A DNA stretch of 64,000 bases, from the NCBI RefSeq assembly GCF_014640255.1, contig NZ_BMGP01000002.1, positions 62,001-126,000 of the forward strand, in the 5' to 3' direction. The number at the start of each line of letters is the position of its first letter. Positions within the stretch are counted from its first letter, which is position 1. The stretch comes from Subtercola lobariae (GTDB lineage: Bacteria > Actinomycetota > Actinomycetes > Actinomycetales > Microbacteriaceae). Made by a program: the position numbers and the translations under genes. Below the pieces are notes generated by a model. It made no database searches and was not told the origin of the DNA. It was given only the letters and a program-made list of their open reading frames with translations. Shown in pieces: positions 63,368-64,000 of the stretch.

Positions 63368-63738
63368 TCAACCCTCGGCTTCGACGCGGCGTGCGGCTGA
63401 CGTTGCCAGCAGCGACTCCGCGATCAGTTGTGCCGCCCGTGCAGCACCGATGTGGGTGGGTTCGATGACTTCTGCATCGTCTTGCAACCATGTGCGCGCC
63501 GCCTCGGCACAAGGCTCGACGTATTCAGGTCGAAAAGCTGACGGGCCCAGAACCTGATCGTTCAAGATCCGCTCGCGTAGCTCTCTCGACCACGAGCGGA
63601 CGCCAGGGATCCGAGTGCTGGAAGTTGGTGGTCGGCGGCAGGCCCGGCTTGATGTCCATGAGAACCTCGCCGACCTTTTCCGCGTCAAGGATGCGGGCGT
63701 CGGGCAGTAACCGCTGCCAGGCCCCTACGTTGCCAGGT
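63368..63738 (-). pseudogene. TmrB-like/ATP-binding protein remnant, deleted and frameshifted
   Basis: In one frame the minus strand reads WQRLLPDARILDAEKVGEVL and then DIKPGLPPTTNFQH with DPWRPLVVE, typical of the first part of TmrB-like P-loop proteins after the Walker loop. It then shifts to another frame that reads RERILNDQVLGPSAFRPEY and AEAARTWLQDDAEVIEPTHIG to the stop at 63368, the C-terminal part. The P-loop N-terminus and about 90 central residues are missing. Loss of the ATP site means it cannot be functional. Confidence 0.6.
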
Positions 63739-63759
63739 ATTTCGACTCATCGGTAACCA

Positions 63760-64000
63760 ATGTCGCGACTCTTGACAACGGTGCCCCTAGCGGGAGCCCT
63801 CTCGAATTGTGGGACCCCTGTTATTTCGCTGATTCAGCTACTCAATTCAGGCCAGATAGCCAGAATACTGACACAACTCCCCCGCGACAATCGCGATGGG
63901 TCAGTGCCACAGAAGCGGCTGAATGCTGACGAGATTCAACTACTCGTTGCGGACTATGAGGCTGGTGAGGGGTCTATCTATGTACTTGCTGCGCGGTATG
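63760..64000 (+). CDS. Helix-turn-helix protein, partial (recombinase-tail-like)
   Basis: ATG 63760 opens a frame that reaches the window edge (80 codons). The last part reads KRLNADEIQLLVADYEAGEG and IYVLAARYG, which resembles the C-terminal helix-turn-helix found in some serine-recombinase-type proteins. The first 35 residues are hydrophobic and match nothing clear. The stop is outside. It may be part of a mobile element next to the decayed genes; low confidence. Confidence 0.4.
   Translation, partial: MSRLLTTVPLAGALSNCGTPVISLIQLLNSGQIARILTQLPRDNRDGSVPQKRLNADEIQLLVADYEAGEGSIYVLAARY

Overview
This 64 kb window comes from a high-GC actinobacterial chromosome, most likely a member of the Microbacteriaceae. 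Reasons: high GC throughout with GTG and TTG starts, an F420-dependent (PPOX-type) oxidoreductase and a DUF385/F420-quinone-reductase protein, a WS/DGAT-type acyltransferase, an actinobacterial cysteine-desulfhydrase-like PLP enzyme, and a core block (tRNA-Ala, membrane protein, GNAT, galU, 5-formyl-THF cyclo-ligase, FmdB, MscL, large helicase-like protein) of a kind expected in that family. The assignment is by eye; no search was run.

Layout. 0-2.7 kb: a CPA1 sodium/proton antiporter cut by the window edge, an F420 enzyme and a DUF4190 protein. 2.8-7.0 kb: a catabolic island in decay. Three intact genes (flavin-type monooxygenase, ACMSD-like amidohydrolase, cyclase-family hydrolase) sit between the tail of a lost MFS transporter and divergent remnants of a SnoaL-like protein and an AraC-like regulator. 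7-18.4 kb: Old Yellow Enzyme, cysteine desulfhydrase-like enzyme with a MarR regulator and divergent membrane protein, WS/DGAT, HEAT protein, two small conserved proteins, a Phd/RelE toxin-antitoxin pair, two drug-type MFS transporters (one with a C-terminal winged-helix-like extension) and an F420 quinone-reductase-like protein. 18.4-29.3 kb: a mixed stretch (dodecin, lipid kinase, truncated PPK2, cation-diffusion-like protein, a second amidohydrolase, cardiolipin synthase, leucyl aminopeptidase with SLC13 and MFS permeases) that ends at tRNA-Ala(CGC).

29.4-39.1 kb: the core block, followed by a 1258-residue superfamily-1-helicase-like protein whose Walker motifs look inactivated and which ends in a restriction-endonuclease-fold domain, and by a Nudix protein fused to a NYN/PIN-like domain. 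39.2-41.7 kb: the most interesting locus. A small protein made of three near-identical 24-residue Gly/Asp/His units is translationally coupled (TAATG) to a Cupin_4/JmjC-like oxygenase, followed by a sucrase/ferredoxin-like protein; this could be a peptide-modification system. 41.8-46.9 kb: alpha/beta hydrolase, a large secreted and membrane protein with a Pro-Val repeat, DUF1304, Nudix and a P-loop kinase-like protein. 46.9-52.4 kb: an MscS channel with a cyclic-nucleotide-binding domain next to a receptor-type class III cyclase with altered catalytic residues, then an NmrA-like reductase with a divergent MarR/DHFR-like pair.

52.5-64 kb: a small secreted protein, a disaccharide phosphorylase (GH65) with beta-phosphoglucomutase, a FUSC membrane protein, an alpha/beta hydrolase with a divergent TetR regulator, a metallo-beta-lactamase-fold hydrolase, and near the right edge a zone of gene decay (internally deleted SRPBCC protein, TmrB-like remnant) followed by a helix-turn-helix-like gene cut by the edge. 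Only one RNA gene (tRNA-Ala) was found; there is no rRNA, CRISPR array or intact insertion sequence.
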